The notes under the pieces are model-generated. The model saw only the letters and a list, made by a program, of their open reading frames with translations, had not been told where the DNA came from and did no database searches. A stretch of DNA of 64,000 bases from Neoasaia chiangmaiensis. GTDB lineage: Bacteria > Pseudomonadota > Alphaproteobacteria > Acetobacterales > Acetobacteraceae. Location: the NCBI RefSeq assembly GCF_002005465.1, contig NZ_CP014691.1:1488001-1552000 (forward strand), given 5' to 3'. The position numbers and the translations under genes were made by a program. Below, in pieces: positions 1 to 7,965 of the stretch. Position 1 is the first letter of the stretch. Every line of letters begins with the position of its first letter.

Positions 1-118
1 CGGTGTCGCTTTGGGCAAAGCTGGTCGATACAAGAGGAAGTCCCGACGTTCCGACTGCGAGGCATCCAGCCAGAAGTAACGTCTTGGCGCTGAAGCGCTT
101 CTTTGGATCTAATGTCAT
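1..118 (-). CDS. Exported protein, N-terminal fragment only
   Basis: An open frame on the minus strand starts at an ATG at 116-118 and runs off the left edge with no stop, giving 39 residues. They form a classic Sec signal peptide: a basic start (LDPKKRF), a hydrophobic core (LLLAGCLAVG) and a likely cleavage site after the Ala of STSFAQSD. The mature protein lies outside the window, so its function cannot be told. The gene is divergent from the GlcG-like/dehydrogenase operon and shares about 500 bp of upstream DNA with it. No strong ribosome binding site is visible. The signal peptide and frame argue for a real gene; this is an inference from composition. Confidence 0.6.
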   Translation of the reverse strand, partial: MTLDPKKRFSAKTLLLAGCLAVGTSGLPLVSTSFAQSDT

Positions 119-617
119 CGACCGCTTATCTCATCCTCAAAACAAGTAGATGAACAGAAACGGCCAAGAAACGGTAGACAGGATCAAACCGAATTTCGAG
201 AACCGACCGTCGTGCCGTCCATCCAAAACTCATGTGGCGATACCTGCCACGACACCGGGTGCCACGTCCCCTTACGATTTGGTGAATAGCATTCCGATTA
301 CGCATACCTCAATGGAAAAACCTGTAGGAAATCGCCATTTACGCCACATTGCATTCCCCGGATCACCGCGTTTTTTACAACATGAAAATAGCGGCATAGA
401 TCCTAGAACCATAGAAAACATGCCTTTTTGCCCTTGTTGCGAATGCGTCTCGATATCTTGTGGCTCCTTTTTCCGCCATGCGCTCAACGCATGAGTTTGG
501 CGCAATATCCTTTCTTTAATTTGAATGTCGTATCGAACCCCGCCGCTGAGCTGTACGGCTTGCATTGTCCGACCGCCCTCACCTTTATCGGATGCTTCCC
601 ACTTCCAGGAGGATGCC
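119..617. promoter_or_regulatory. Divergent intergenic region upstream of the dehydrogenase operon
   Basis: About 500 bp separate the left-edge exported protein from the GlcG-like gene. The stretch is richer in A and T than its surroundings. A short open frame at 150-494 has no family resemblance and unnatural composition, so I do not call it. A 6-bp perfect inverted repeat (CATGCG, 5-nt spacer, CGCATG) lies at 477-493 and could be an operator. A good AGGAGG ribosome binding site at 607-612 belongs to the next gene. No confident sigma-70 promoter was found. Confidence 0.4.
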
Positions 618-1196
618 ATGCTCAATCGATTTCTTTCCGTAACCATCCATCCCCGCATCTTCGGTCGCGGCCGAAACACTTCCGATCACATTTCCGTTAA
701 CACTTTGAAACAGAATTTACTTGGCCATTTCCTGATTTTGGCATTCTTCACCGCCATGGTTCGCCCAGCACATGCCGCGCCTGTCGATGGCACACTTTCC
801 CTCTCCCATGCCCGCGCAGCTGCCATCGCCGCCGAGCGGCACGCCGAGCATCTCTCGACGCAGATCGTCGTCACCATCGTCGATGGCGGAGGCCATATCC
901 TGCTGACCGAGCGCATGCCCGGCGCGCAGCTGGCCAGTCTCGAACTCGCGCATCGCAAGGCCATCAGCGCCGTCTATTACAAGCGGCCGAGCAAGGCATT
1001 CGAGGATGCACTGGCCGGCGGAAAGATGGCCGTGCTGGCGCTGCCGGACGCCATGCCGGCGGGTGGCGGGCTGCCGATCGTGCAGGGCGGCATCGTGATC
1101 GGTGCCATCGGGGTCAGCGGTGGCAACAACGCCCAGGATCAGGAGTCGGCCCAGGCCGGTCTCGATGCGCTTTCGATCGGAGACAAAACGCAATGA
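618..1196 (+). CDS. GlcG/HbpS family exported (heme-binding type) protein
   Basis: A 192-residue protein. Residues about 56-188 match the GlcG/HbpS fold: an early LSLSHARAAAIAAERHAE helix, IVVTIVDGGGHILLTER, then LPIVQGGIVIGAIGVSGG near the end. HbpS members bind heme or act as redox-linked extracellular sensors; the role of GlcG is unclear. The N-terminus is unusually long, with a hydrophobic stretch and an A-H-A-type cleavage site near residue 53, so it is probably exported to the periplasm. The start at 618 is supported by AGGAGG five bases upstream. The last codons overlap the next gene (ATGA at 1193-1196), so it is translationally coupled to the dehydrogenase small subunit. The family call is firm; a role in the dehydrogenase complex is inference. 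Confidence 0.85.
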   Translation: MLNRFLSVTIHPRIFGRGRNTSDHISVNTLKQNLLGHFLILAFFTAMVRPAHAAPVDGTLSLSHARAAAIAAERHAEHLSTQIVVTIVDGGGHILLTERMPGAQLASLELAHRKAISAVYYKRPSKAFEDALAGGKMAVLALPDAMPAGGGLPIVQGGIVIGAIGVSGGNNAQDQESAQAGLDALSIGDKTQ

Positions 1197-1825
1197 CCAC
1201 ACCGGATGTGCCGCTCGATGGCGATCGCCGTCGCTTCATGGGTGGGGCACTGGCCACGGCGGCGCTCGCACTCATGCAAGGCACCAGACCCGCGCATGCC
1301 GCAACGGCCGACGACGCAGCCTTCCTGACGCTGTCGCGCGCCATCACGGGAAAGACCGACCTCAACGCCGAAACCGCAGCACGCCTGCGCCCCCTGCTGG
1401 GGCGCAGCTTCGACGGTCTGGACGCGCGACTGCGCCAGCTGGCGCCCCTGGCCGCGCAAGGCGCCACGCCGGAAGCGGTGGCGGATGCCGCCGAAAAAGC
1501 CGGTCTGAAGGACGATTTCTTCCGCATCCTGACGGCCTGGTACACAGGCTCGGCGAAGATCGGCCTCAATGCGCCGATGGTCGCCTATTACGAAGCCCTG
1601 ATGTATCGGCCCACGCGCGATGCCCTGCCGGTGCCGACCTACTGCTTCGGCGAGCCGGGCTGGTGGACGCAGGATCCACCCCCGCTGGGCGTGCCGCTGG
1701 AAGCGCCCAAACCCGTCACGCCCCCGCCGCCACCGCCGGTCGCCGTGGAAACCAGGGCGCCGCCGACCACCCACGTCATCCCGCCCAAGCCCGTCTCCTC
1801 GCATCCCATTCCGAAAGGCCGATAA
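1193..1825 (+). CDS. Membrane-bound FAD dehydrogenase, small subunit (sorbitol/gluconate/fructose dehydrogenase type)
   Basis: This 210-residue protein has a Tat signal: GDRRRFMGG followed by a short hydrophobic stretch and an A-H-A cleavage site near residue 36. In this enzyme family the small subunit is the chaperone-like partner that carries the folded flavoprotein through the Tat pathway. Residues 40-150 form the helical body and include the WYTGSA and YEALMY segments typical of the family. The C-terminal 45 residues are proline-rich, with a run of six prolines, which is longer than I expect for the family. The start codon overlaps the upstream GlcG-like gene and its stop touches the GTG of the large subunit. 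The substrate cannot be read from this subunit. Confidence 0.88.
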   Translation: MTTPDVPLDGDRRRFMGGALATAALALMQGTRPAHAATADDAAFLTLSRAITGKTDLNAETAARLRPLLGRSFDGLDARLRQLAPLAAQGATPEAVADAAEKAGLKDDFFRILTAWYTGSAKIGLNAPMVAYYEALMYRPTRDALPVPTYCFGEPGWWTQDPPPLGVPLEAPKPVTPPPPPPVAVETRAPPTTHVIPPKPVSSHPIPKGR

Positions 1826-3481
1826 GTGGCTACCTCTTCGAGTTCCACCGGTGACATGCATGCCGATGTCGTCGTTGTCGGCACCGGTGTCGTCGGTGCC
1901 ATGATCGCGCATCAGATGGCGCAACAGGGCCACTCCGTCATCATGCTCGAAGCGGGGCTGCGACGCCCGCGCGGCGAATTCGTCGAACGCTGGCGCGACA
2001 TGTCGTTCTACAATCGACTGCATTCGGACTTTCAGGGCCTCTACCCACAATCCGAGAAGGCACCCGCCCCGCTCTATTTCCCCCCGAACGACTATGTCGG
2101 CCTGCACGGCCCCAACGGCTCGGCCTATCAGCAGGGCTATCTGCGCGTCGTCGGCGGGACGACATGGCACTGGGCCGCATCGTGCTGGCGCCATCTGCCG
2201 GTCGATTTCACCATGCAGTCGAGCTACGGCGTCGGGCGCGACTGGGCGATCTCCTACGACGAACTCGAACCGTATTACTGCCGCGCGGAAGAGGAGATGG
2301 GCGTCTCCGGCCCGCACGATCCGGCATTGCAATCGCCCGCGCAACGCTCCCGCCCTTATCCGCGCGATATGATCCCCTTCGGCTACGCCGACCGTCGTGT
2401 CGCGGAGCTGGTCAATCCGCACGGCTTTCAGGTCGTGCCGATTCCACAGGGCCGCAGCATCCAGCCTTATGGCGAGCGTCCCGGCTGCTGCGGCAACAAC
2501 AACTGCCAGCCGATCTGCCCGATCGGCGCCATGTATAACGGCATCCAGCACGTCCAGCGCGCTGAGGCCCTGGGCGTGCGCGTCCTGGATCAGGCCGTTG
2601 CCTATCGTCTGGATACGGACGACCATAACCGCATCACGGCCGTCCATTATTACGACGCCGGGCATCAGAGCCATAAGGTGACCGGCCGCGCCTTCGTGCT
2701 GGCCTGCAACGGCATCGAAACACCGCGCCTCCTGCTGCTGGCCGCCAACGAGCGCAATCCGAACGGTATCGCCAATTCGTCCGATCAGGTCGGGCGCAAC
2801 ATGATGGACCACTCGGGCATCCACGCCACGTTCCTGGCCAACGAGCCGCTCTGGTTCGGGCGTGGGCCGGCACAGAGCAGCTGCATCGTCGGCGCGCGCG
2901 ACGGCGAATTCCGCAGCAGATATTCCGCCAACAAGATGATCCTCAACAACATCAGCCGCGTCGTGCCGGCAACCGAGCAGGCTCTGGCCCTCGGCCTGAC
3001 GGGCGAGGCGCTGGACAACGAAATCCGTCGCCGCGCGGCCTGCGGCGTCGATCTTTCCGTGAGCCTCGAACCACTGCCCGATCCGAACAATCGCCTGACC
3101 GTCAGCAAAACCCGCAAGGACCCCCACGGACTCGGCTGCCCCGACATCTATTACGATGTGGGCGACTACGTGCGGAACGGCACGCAGGCGGCAGTCGACC
3201 AGATTCGCCAGATCGCAGGCCTCCTCGGCGGCACGGAATTGCGCATCACCACCAACTACAACGCCAACAACCACATCATGGGCGGCTGCATCATGGGCCA
3301 CGACCCGAAGGACTCGGTGGTCGACGGCAACTGTCAGGCGCACGATCACCCCAATCTCTGGCTGCCGGGCGGCGGCGCCATGCCCTCCGCCAGCGTGGTG
3401 AACACCACCCTCAGCATGGCCGCCCTCGGCCTGCGCGCCGCCGACTCCATCCACGCCGCGTTTCAGGCGACCAAGCTATGA
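1826..3481 (+). CDS. Membrane-bound FAD dehydrogenase, large GMC flavoprotein subunit
   Basis: A 551-residue GMC oxidoreductase and the catalytic subunit. The FAD-binding GxGxxG (GTGVVG) is at residues 19-24. A cysteine cluster at 221, 222, 227 and 231 (CCGNNNCQPIC) matches the [3Fe-4S] site of fructose and sorbitol dehydrogenases. The C-terminal active-site block has the GMC His in NNHIMGG and Asn in VVNTT. It would oxidise a sugar, polyol or aldonate in the periplasm and pass electrons through the Fe-S cluster to the cytochrome subunit. The GTG start immediately follows the small-subunit stop; an in-frame ATG at 1856 is an alternative. The S-L-C order fits the sorbitol and gluconate/2-ketogluconate dehydrogenases better than fructose dehydrogenase (S-C-L). 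The substrate is unresolved. Confidence 0.93.
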   Translation: MATSSSSTGDMHADVVVVGTGVVGAMIAHQMAQQGHSVIMLEAGLRRPRGEFVERWRDMSFYNRLHSDFQGLYPQSEKAPAPLYFPPNDYVGLHGPNGSAYQQGYLRVVGGTTWHWAASCWRHLPVDFTMQSSYGVGRDWAISYDELEPYYCRAEEEMGVSGPHDPALQSPAQRSRPYPRDMIPFGYADRRVAELVNPHGFQVVPIPQGRSIQPYGERPGCCGNNNCQPICPIGAMYNGIQHVQRAEALGVRVLDQAVAYRLDTDDHNRITAVHYYDAGHQSHKVTGRAFVLACNGIETPRLLLLAANERNPNGIANSSDQVGRNMMDHSGIHATFLANEPLWFGRGPAQSSCIVGARDGEFRSRYSANKMILNNISRVVPATEQALALGLTGEALDNEIRRRAACGVDLSVSLEPLPDPNNRLTVSKTRKDPHGLGCPDIYYDVGDYVRNGTQAAVDQIRQIAGLLGGTELRITTNYNANNHIMGGCIMGHDPKDSVVDGNCQAHDHPNLWLPGGGAMPSASVVNTTLSMAALGLRAADSIHAAFQATKL

Positions 3482-4878
3482 GACGTCCTTTCCTGAATGC
3501 CCTCCGGGCCGCCGCCACCGTGCTTGCGATCGGCACGGCGACCGCCCAGACGACACCACCGGACGCGCAGATCGCGCGCGGGCGCTATCTCGCCACCGCC
3601 GCCGATTGCGCGGCCTGCCATACCAACCCCTTCGGCGGCAAAGCCTATGCCGGCGGCTATGGAATAGCCTCCCCGCTGGGCTCGATCTACGCGACGAACA
3701 TCACGCCATCGAAACAGTATGGCATCGGCGATTATTCGCTCGCGCAATTCACCCGCGTGCTGCGCGAAGGCATCCGCAGGGATGGCGCGCATCTTTATCC
3801 GGCCATGCCGTATACATCCTATACGAAACTGACGGACGCGGACATCGCCGCACTCTACGCGTATTTCATGCATGACGTGGCGCCCGTGAACGTGCCCGGC
3901 CCGAAAACAAGCCTGCCGTTCCCGTTCAACATCCGCGCATCGATGATCGCCTGGAACGCGCTGTTCCTCGACGAGCACCCGCTCAGGAGCGATCCCAACG
4001 AGCCCGAAGCCGTCAATCGTGGCCGCTACATGGCCATCGCATTGGGCCACTGCGATACCTGCCATACGCCCCGCAACGAACTGATGGCGGAAAAATCGGA
4101 TCGTCCACTGGCGGGGGCCGCCATCGCCTCATGGTACGCGCCGAACATCACCAATGGTCCGGCAGGCATCGGCGACTGGACCGAGGACGATCTCGTCCAG
4201 TACCTCAAGACCGGCGATGTGCCCGGCAAGGCGCAGGCAGCAGGTCCCATGGCGGAAGCCGTGGAACACAGCTTCCAGTATCTGACCGATGGCGACCTGC
4301 ACGATATCGCCGCCTATATCAAACACGCCGCCCCGCTGCCCGATCTCGACCAGACCCAGCCGCGTGACGCCTTCGGCCACGCCGGTACGGACGAGGCCCT
4401 GCTGCGCGGCAACCCGCAGGTCCAGGATTCGGGCGAGCGCATCTATCAAAGCGAATGCGCCTCCTGTCACCGGCCGGACGGTCGCGGCAGCAATGACCAT
4501 TACTATCCGCAGATCTTCCGCAACTCCGCCACGGGAGCGAATTCCGCCAACAACCTGATCGCCGCGATCCTGCTGGGCGTCGATCGCACGGTGGACGGCA
4601 AGCGCGTCTATATGCCGGGCTTCGGCGCATCCTCCTTCGTGCAGCCGCTCTCCGATCGTGAGATCGCGGATGTCGCGAACCATGTGCTCAAGCAGTTCGG
4701 CAACGCGCATGACCACGTCACGCCCGATCAGGTCGCAGTCATCCGGCAGGGCGGCCCGAAGCCTTTCATCGCACAGGTGAGCCCTTATATCCTGCCCGCC
4801 ATGATCGGCGGCGGCATCCTGGCCATCCTGCTCGTGGCAGGGGGGATTGCGGTCTTCCGTCGGCGCGCCACGCGCTGA
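3478..4878 (+). CDS. Membrane-bound FAD dehydrogenase, triheme cytochrome c subunit
   Basis: This 466-residue protein has a Sec signal peptide ending around ATAQ (residue 24), three c-type heme sites (CAACH at 44-48, CDTCH at 192-196, CASCH at 327-331) and a C-terminal membrane helix near residues 440-460 followed by RRR. This is the layout of the dehydrogenase cytochrome subunit that anchors the complex to the periplasmic face and hands electrons to ubiquinone. Its ATG overlaps the large-subunit stop (3478-3481). It is the last gene of the coupled four-gene set; the next gene starts 64 bp later. Confidence 0.95.
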   Translation: MRRPFLNALRAAATVLAIGTATAQTTPPDAQIARGRYLATAADCAACHTNPFGGKAYAGGYGIASPLGSIYATNITPSKQYGIGDYSLAQFTRVLREGIRRDGAHLYPAMPYTSYTKLTDADIAALYAYFMHDVAPVNVPGPKTSLPFPFNIRASMIAWNALFLDEHPLRSDPNEPEAVNRGRYMAIALGHCDTCHTPRNELMAEKSDRPLAGAAIASWYAPNITNGPAGIGDWTEDDLVQYLKTGDVPGKAQAAGPMAEAVEHSFQYLTDGDLHDIAAYIKHAAPLPDLDQTQPRDAFGHAGTDEALLRGNPQVQDSGERIYQSECASCHRPDGRGSNDHYYPQIFRNSATGANSANNLIAAILLGVDRTVDGKRVYMPGFGASSFVQPLSDREIADVANHVLKQFGNAHDHVTPDQVAVIRQGGPKPFIAQVSPYILPAMIGGGILAILLVAGGIAVFRRRATR

Positions 4879-4942
4879 CGGATAAAATACCATCGGTTCG
4901 GGATTTGTCGTTCGGTGATCCCCGCGCCATGTTGTGGGAATC

Positions 4943-6334
4943 ATGGATGACGACGCCTATCTTCCCATCGCCCTGCGCCTCGATGACGCTGAAGCCCTTG
5001 TCGTGGGCGGCGGCGGCATCGCCGCGAACAAGACGAAGCTCCTGCTGGGTCGCTGCCCGCGCATTCTGGTCATTGCGCGCGACCTGAACGACGAGATGCG
5101 GCACTGGCAGGCAGCGGGCCGTATCGACATCATTGAATCGGACGCAACCGATGCGCTCCTGGAGGCGCATCTGCCGCGCCTGCGTCTTGTCTTCGCCGCC
5201 ACGGACGATCGCGCCGTCAACCGGCGCGTTGCCGAACTGGCCCGCGCGCATCGCGTGCCTGTCTGCGTCGTGGACGATCCGGAACCCTCCACCTTCATCA
5301 CGCCCGCCATCATCGATCGCCGCCCCGTGCAGATCGCCATTTCCACGGGCGGCGCCGCGCCCGTCCTGGCGCGGCGCCTTCGCACCCAGATCGAAACCCT
5401 CCTGCCCGACGGCCTCGGTGGCCTAGCCCGCTTCATGCGGGCCCAACGCCACTGGATCAGGACGAATCTGCCCGACATGATGCCACGGAAACGCGCCTGG
5501 GAAGACTTTCTGGACGGACCCGGCGTGGAGGCGGCCCTCGCCGGCGAAACGGAAAAAGCGCGAGAAATGCTGGCGGCGGCAGCCGAGCACGCCCCACGCC
5601 GGGGGGAGGCATGGCTGGTCGGCGCCGGCCCCGGCAATCCGGATCTGCTCACGCTCGGTGCCCTGCGCCTCATGCAGAATGCCGATAGTGTCCTCTACGA
5701 CCAGCTTATTCCCGAATCGATTCTGGATCGCGTGCGCCGGGATGCCGAGCGCGTTTTCGTCGGCAAGCAGCGCAGCAGGCACACCCTGCCACAATCCGAG
5801 ATCAACGCCGAAATGATCCGCCGCGCAAAAGCCGGCGAACGCGTCCTGCGCCTGAAGGGGGGCGATCCCTTCATCTTCGGGCGCGGCGGCGAGGAAATGG
5901 CGGCACTCACCGCCGCCGGTGTCAACGTGCGCGTCATTCCTGGAATCACGGCCGCCAGTGGCTGCGGCGCGGCAGCCGGTATCCCGCTGACGCACCGCGA
6001 TTGCGCCCAGAGCTGCATTTTCGTCACCGGCCACGCCCGCGCGGACGGCACCCTGGACCTCGACTGGCCTTCCCTTGCCCGGCGCGGCCAGACACTGGCG
6101 GTCTATATGGGCCTGACACCGCTTGCCCAGTTTGCCGAAAACCTGCGCGCGCACGGACTGCCGCCCGACTGGCCTGCCGCCATCATCGAACGCGGCACGC
6201 GCACCGATCAGCGCGTGCATATCGGAACGCTCTCCACCCTTGCCCATCTGATCGAAACCGAAGGGATCGTCAGCCCGGCACTCACGATCATCGGCGAGGT
6301 CGTCAACTACCGCCTCAATGAATCCACTATGTAA
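4943..6334 (+). CDS. cysG: Siroheme synthase (fused precorrin-2 dehydrogenase/ferrochelatase and uroporphyrinogen-III methyltransferase)
   Basis: A 463-residue fusion. Residues 1-215 are the NAD-binding dehydrogenase/ferrochelatase half, with a glycine-rich loop (VVGGGGIAANK) at 20-30. Residues from about 220 to the end are the S-adenosylmethionine methyltransferase half, with WLVGAGPGNPDLLT, LKGGDPFIFGRGGEE and IPGITAASGC. It makes siroheme, the prosthetic group of the sulfite reductase encoded 4 kb downstream. The ATG at 4943 gives the expected N-terminus (MDDDAYLPIALRL); an in-frame GTG at 4934 would add three residues. The gene opens the sulfate assimilation cluster but is separated from cysH by 83 bp that contain a possible promoter. 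Confidence 0.96.
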   Translation: MDDDAYLPIALRLDDAEALVVGGGGIAANKTKLLLGRCPRILVIARDLNDEMRHWQAAGRIDIIESDATDALLEAHLPRLRLVFAATDDRAVNRRVAELARAHRVPVCVVDDPEPSTFITPAIIDRRPVQIAISTGGAAPVLARRLRTQIETLLPDGLGGLARFMRAQRHWIRTNLPDMMPRKRAWEDFLDGPGVEAALAGETEKAREMLAAAAEHAPRRGEAWLVGAGPGNPDLLTLGALRLMQNADSVLYDQLIPESILDRVRRDAERVFVGKQRSRHTLPQSEINAEMIRRAKAGERVLRLKGGDPFIFGRGGEEMAALTAAGVNVRVIPGITAASGCGAAAGIPLTHRDCAQSCIFVTGHARADGTLDLDWPSLARRGQTLAVYMGLTPLAQFAENLRAHGLPPDWPAAIIERGTRTDQRVHIGTLSTLAHLIETEGIVSPALTIIGEVVNYRLNESTM

Positions 6335-6358
6335 ACTTGTTAATAGTGAATTATGTCT

Positions 6359-6387
6359 TTGCACCTCTCTTGTTGATTGTTTAAAGA
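6359..6387 (+). promoter_or_regulatory. Candidate sigma-70 promoter for the cysH operon
   Basis: In the AT-rich gap between cysG and cysH there is TTGCAC at 6359-6364 and TAAAGA at 6382-6387, separated by exactly 17 bp. This fits a -35/-10 pair. Transcription would start near 6394, about 25 nt before the cysH start. It is identified by eye only. I see no riboswitch-like structure in the gap. Confidence 0.35.
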
Positions 6388-6417
6388 CCCCCACGTAACG
6401 CATTCCTCCTTCAGCGC

Positions 6418-7116
6418 ATGGGACGACTTTCTTCAATGGCGGTGACTCACGACGAACTGCACCATCTGGACGGCACGCCCGAAACGGCATTGCTGGCGGT
6501 GGCGCTGCGTATGTTGCAGGGGCGTATCGCTGTCGTTTCCTCCTTCGGCACGGAATCCGCCCTGCTGCTGGCCATGGCGGCGGAGATCGATCCTGCGGTC
6601 CCGGTCCTGTTTCTCGAGACCGGTCGCCATTTCCCCGAAACGCTGGCCTACCGGGATATATTGACGCAGCATCTCGGCCTGCGCGATGTCCGCAGCATCG
6701 CGCCCTCGCCGGGGGCGCTTGCCAGCCGGGACCCGCAAAACCAGCTGTCCCATTTCGACCCCGATGCCTGCTGCGCCCTGCGCAAGGTCGAACCGCTCGA
6801 CACCATCCTGCCCCCCTTCGATGCGTGGATATCCGGCCGCAAGCGAAGCCAGGCCACCACGCGCGCGGCATTGCCGACGCTGGAGCGCCAACCGGACGGC
6901 CGGCTGAAAATCAATCCGCTGGCCAGCTGGACACCACGCGACATCGACGTGGAAATGACACGCCGCGACCTGCCGCGTCACCCTCTGGCAGCACTTGGTT
7001 ACACTTCGATCGGCTGCGCGCCCTGCACGCGTCCTATCACGGAGGGCGAAGACCCCCGCGCCGGACGGTGGTCCGGGATGGAAAAAACCGAATGCGGCAT
7101 TCACCAGCCGACATGA
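6418..7116 (+). CDS. cysH: Phosphoadenylyl/adenylyl-sulfate reductase, [4Fe-4S] type
   Basis: A 232-residue CysH-family reductase that converts activated sulfate to sulfite using thioredoxin. It carries Cys118-Cys119 (CCALRK) and a CxxC at 200-203 (CAPC), the four ligands of the [4Fe-4S] cluster that marks enzymes using adenosine 5'-phosphosulfate (APS). The catalytic cysteine is in the ECGIH motif at about 225-229. SSFGTESA near residue 38 is the nucleotide-binding loop. The start at 6418 has no clear ribosome binding site; the ATG at 6436 (MAVTHDEL) is an alternative. The stop overlaps an upstream possible start of cysD (ATGA at 7113). Confidence 0.93.
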   Translation: MGRLSSMAVTHDELHHLDGTPETALLAVALRMLQGRIAVVSSFGTESALLLAMAAEIDPAVPVLFLETGRHFPETLAYRDILTQHLGLRDVRSIAPSPGALASRDPQNQLSHFDPDACCALRKVEPLDTILPPFDAWISGRKRSQATTRAALPTLERQPDGRLKINPLASWTPRDIDVEMTRRDLPRHPLAALGYTSIGCAPCTRPITEGEDPRAGRWSGMEKTECGIHQPT

Positions 7117-7130
7117 AAGACGAGAGAACG

Positions 7131-7952
7131 ATGACCAACCTGGCGGAAGAACGCCCCATGGACGATCTCGACCAACTGGAAGCACAGAGCATTTTCGTCC
7201 TGCGCGAGGCCTATCGCAAGCTGCGCCCGCTGGCCCTCCTGTGGTCGCTCGGCAAGGACAGCAACGTCATGGTCTGGCTCGCGCGGAAGGCTTTCATGGG
7301 CCGCGTGCCGTTCCCCGTCATGCATGTCGATACCGGCAAGAAATTCCCGGAGATGTACAATTTCCGCACGGAATATGCGAAGAAATGGAATCTCGACCTG
7401 CTCCTTGGCGACTGCCCGCCGATCGAGGAGATCGACCCGTCCCTGCCGCCCGCCGCCCGCTCGGCAGCCCGCAAGACGGCCGGTCTGGCAAACCTGATCG
7501 ACAGACACAAATTACGCGGCGTCATCGCCGGCATCCGCCGCGACGAACAGGCGACCCGCGCCAAGGAACGCGTCTTCAGCCCGCGCGGCGCCGGCCATCG
7601 CTGGGACGTGCGCAACCAGCCGCCCGAATTCTGGGACCAGTACGCCACGCCGTATGAAGACGGCATGCATATCCGCGTCCATCCGCTCCTGGCGTGGCGC
7701 GAAATCGACATCTGGCGCTATATCGAGCGTGAGAACATCCCCCTGGTCGACCTGTATTTCGCCCGGAACGGCAAGCGCTACCGCTCGCTCGGCGATCAGG
7801 ACATCACCAGCCCGATCGACAGCGATGCCGCAACCGTGGCCGAAGTGATCACGGAACTGGAAACCAGCCGCACGTCGGAACGAGCCGGCCGTGCCATGGA
7901 CCATGAAGCCGAAGACGCCTTCGAACGTCTGCGCGTGGCGGGGTATCTGTAA
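7131..7952 (+). CDS. cysD: Sulfate adenylyltransferase subunit 2
   Basis: This 273-residue ATP-sulfurylase small subunit makes APS from ATP and sulfate together with CysN. The N-terminal half has [19 protein letters not shown], the PP-loop, followed by [34 protein letters not shown] and [15 protein letters not shown] are family blocks. I chose the ATG at 7131 because GAGAG lies a few bases upstream; the in-frame ATG at 7113 would add six residues and overlap cysH. It is followed 13 nt later by cysNC, as expected for a two-subunit enzyme. Confidence 0.96.
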   Translation: MTNLAEERPMDDLDQLEAQSIFVLREAYRKLRPLALLWSLGKDSNVMVWLARKAFMGRVPFPVMHVDTGKKFPEMYNFRTEYAKKWNLDLLLGDCPPIEEIDPSLPPAARSAARKTAGLANLIDRHKLRGVIAGIRRDEQATRAKERVFSPRGAGHRWDVRNQPPEFWDQYATPYEDGMHIRVHPLLAWREIDIWRYIERENIPLVDLYFARNGKRYRSLGDQDITSPIDSDAATVAEVITELETSRTSERAGRAMDHEAEDAFERLRVAGYL

Positions 7953-7965
7953 GATGGGAGACATC

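Noticed and set aside
150-494. 114-codon frame upstream of the GlcG-like gene
   Set aside because: It has no ribosome binding site, no family resemblance and a random-looking translation, in a divergent control region.
1139-3454. Minus-strand open frame of 771 codons across the dehydrogenase genes
   Set aside because: It is the antisense shadow of the flavoprotein and small-subunit genes, with no family motif and Ala/Asp/Arg-rich composition.
6335-6417. Riboswitch before cysH
   Set aside because: I looked for a SAM-type pattern and found none. A simple promoter fits better.
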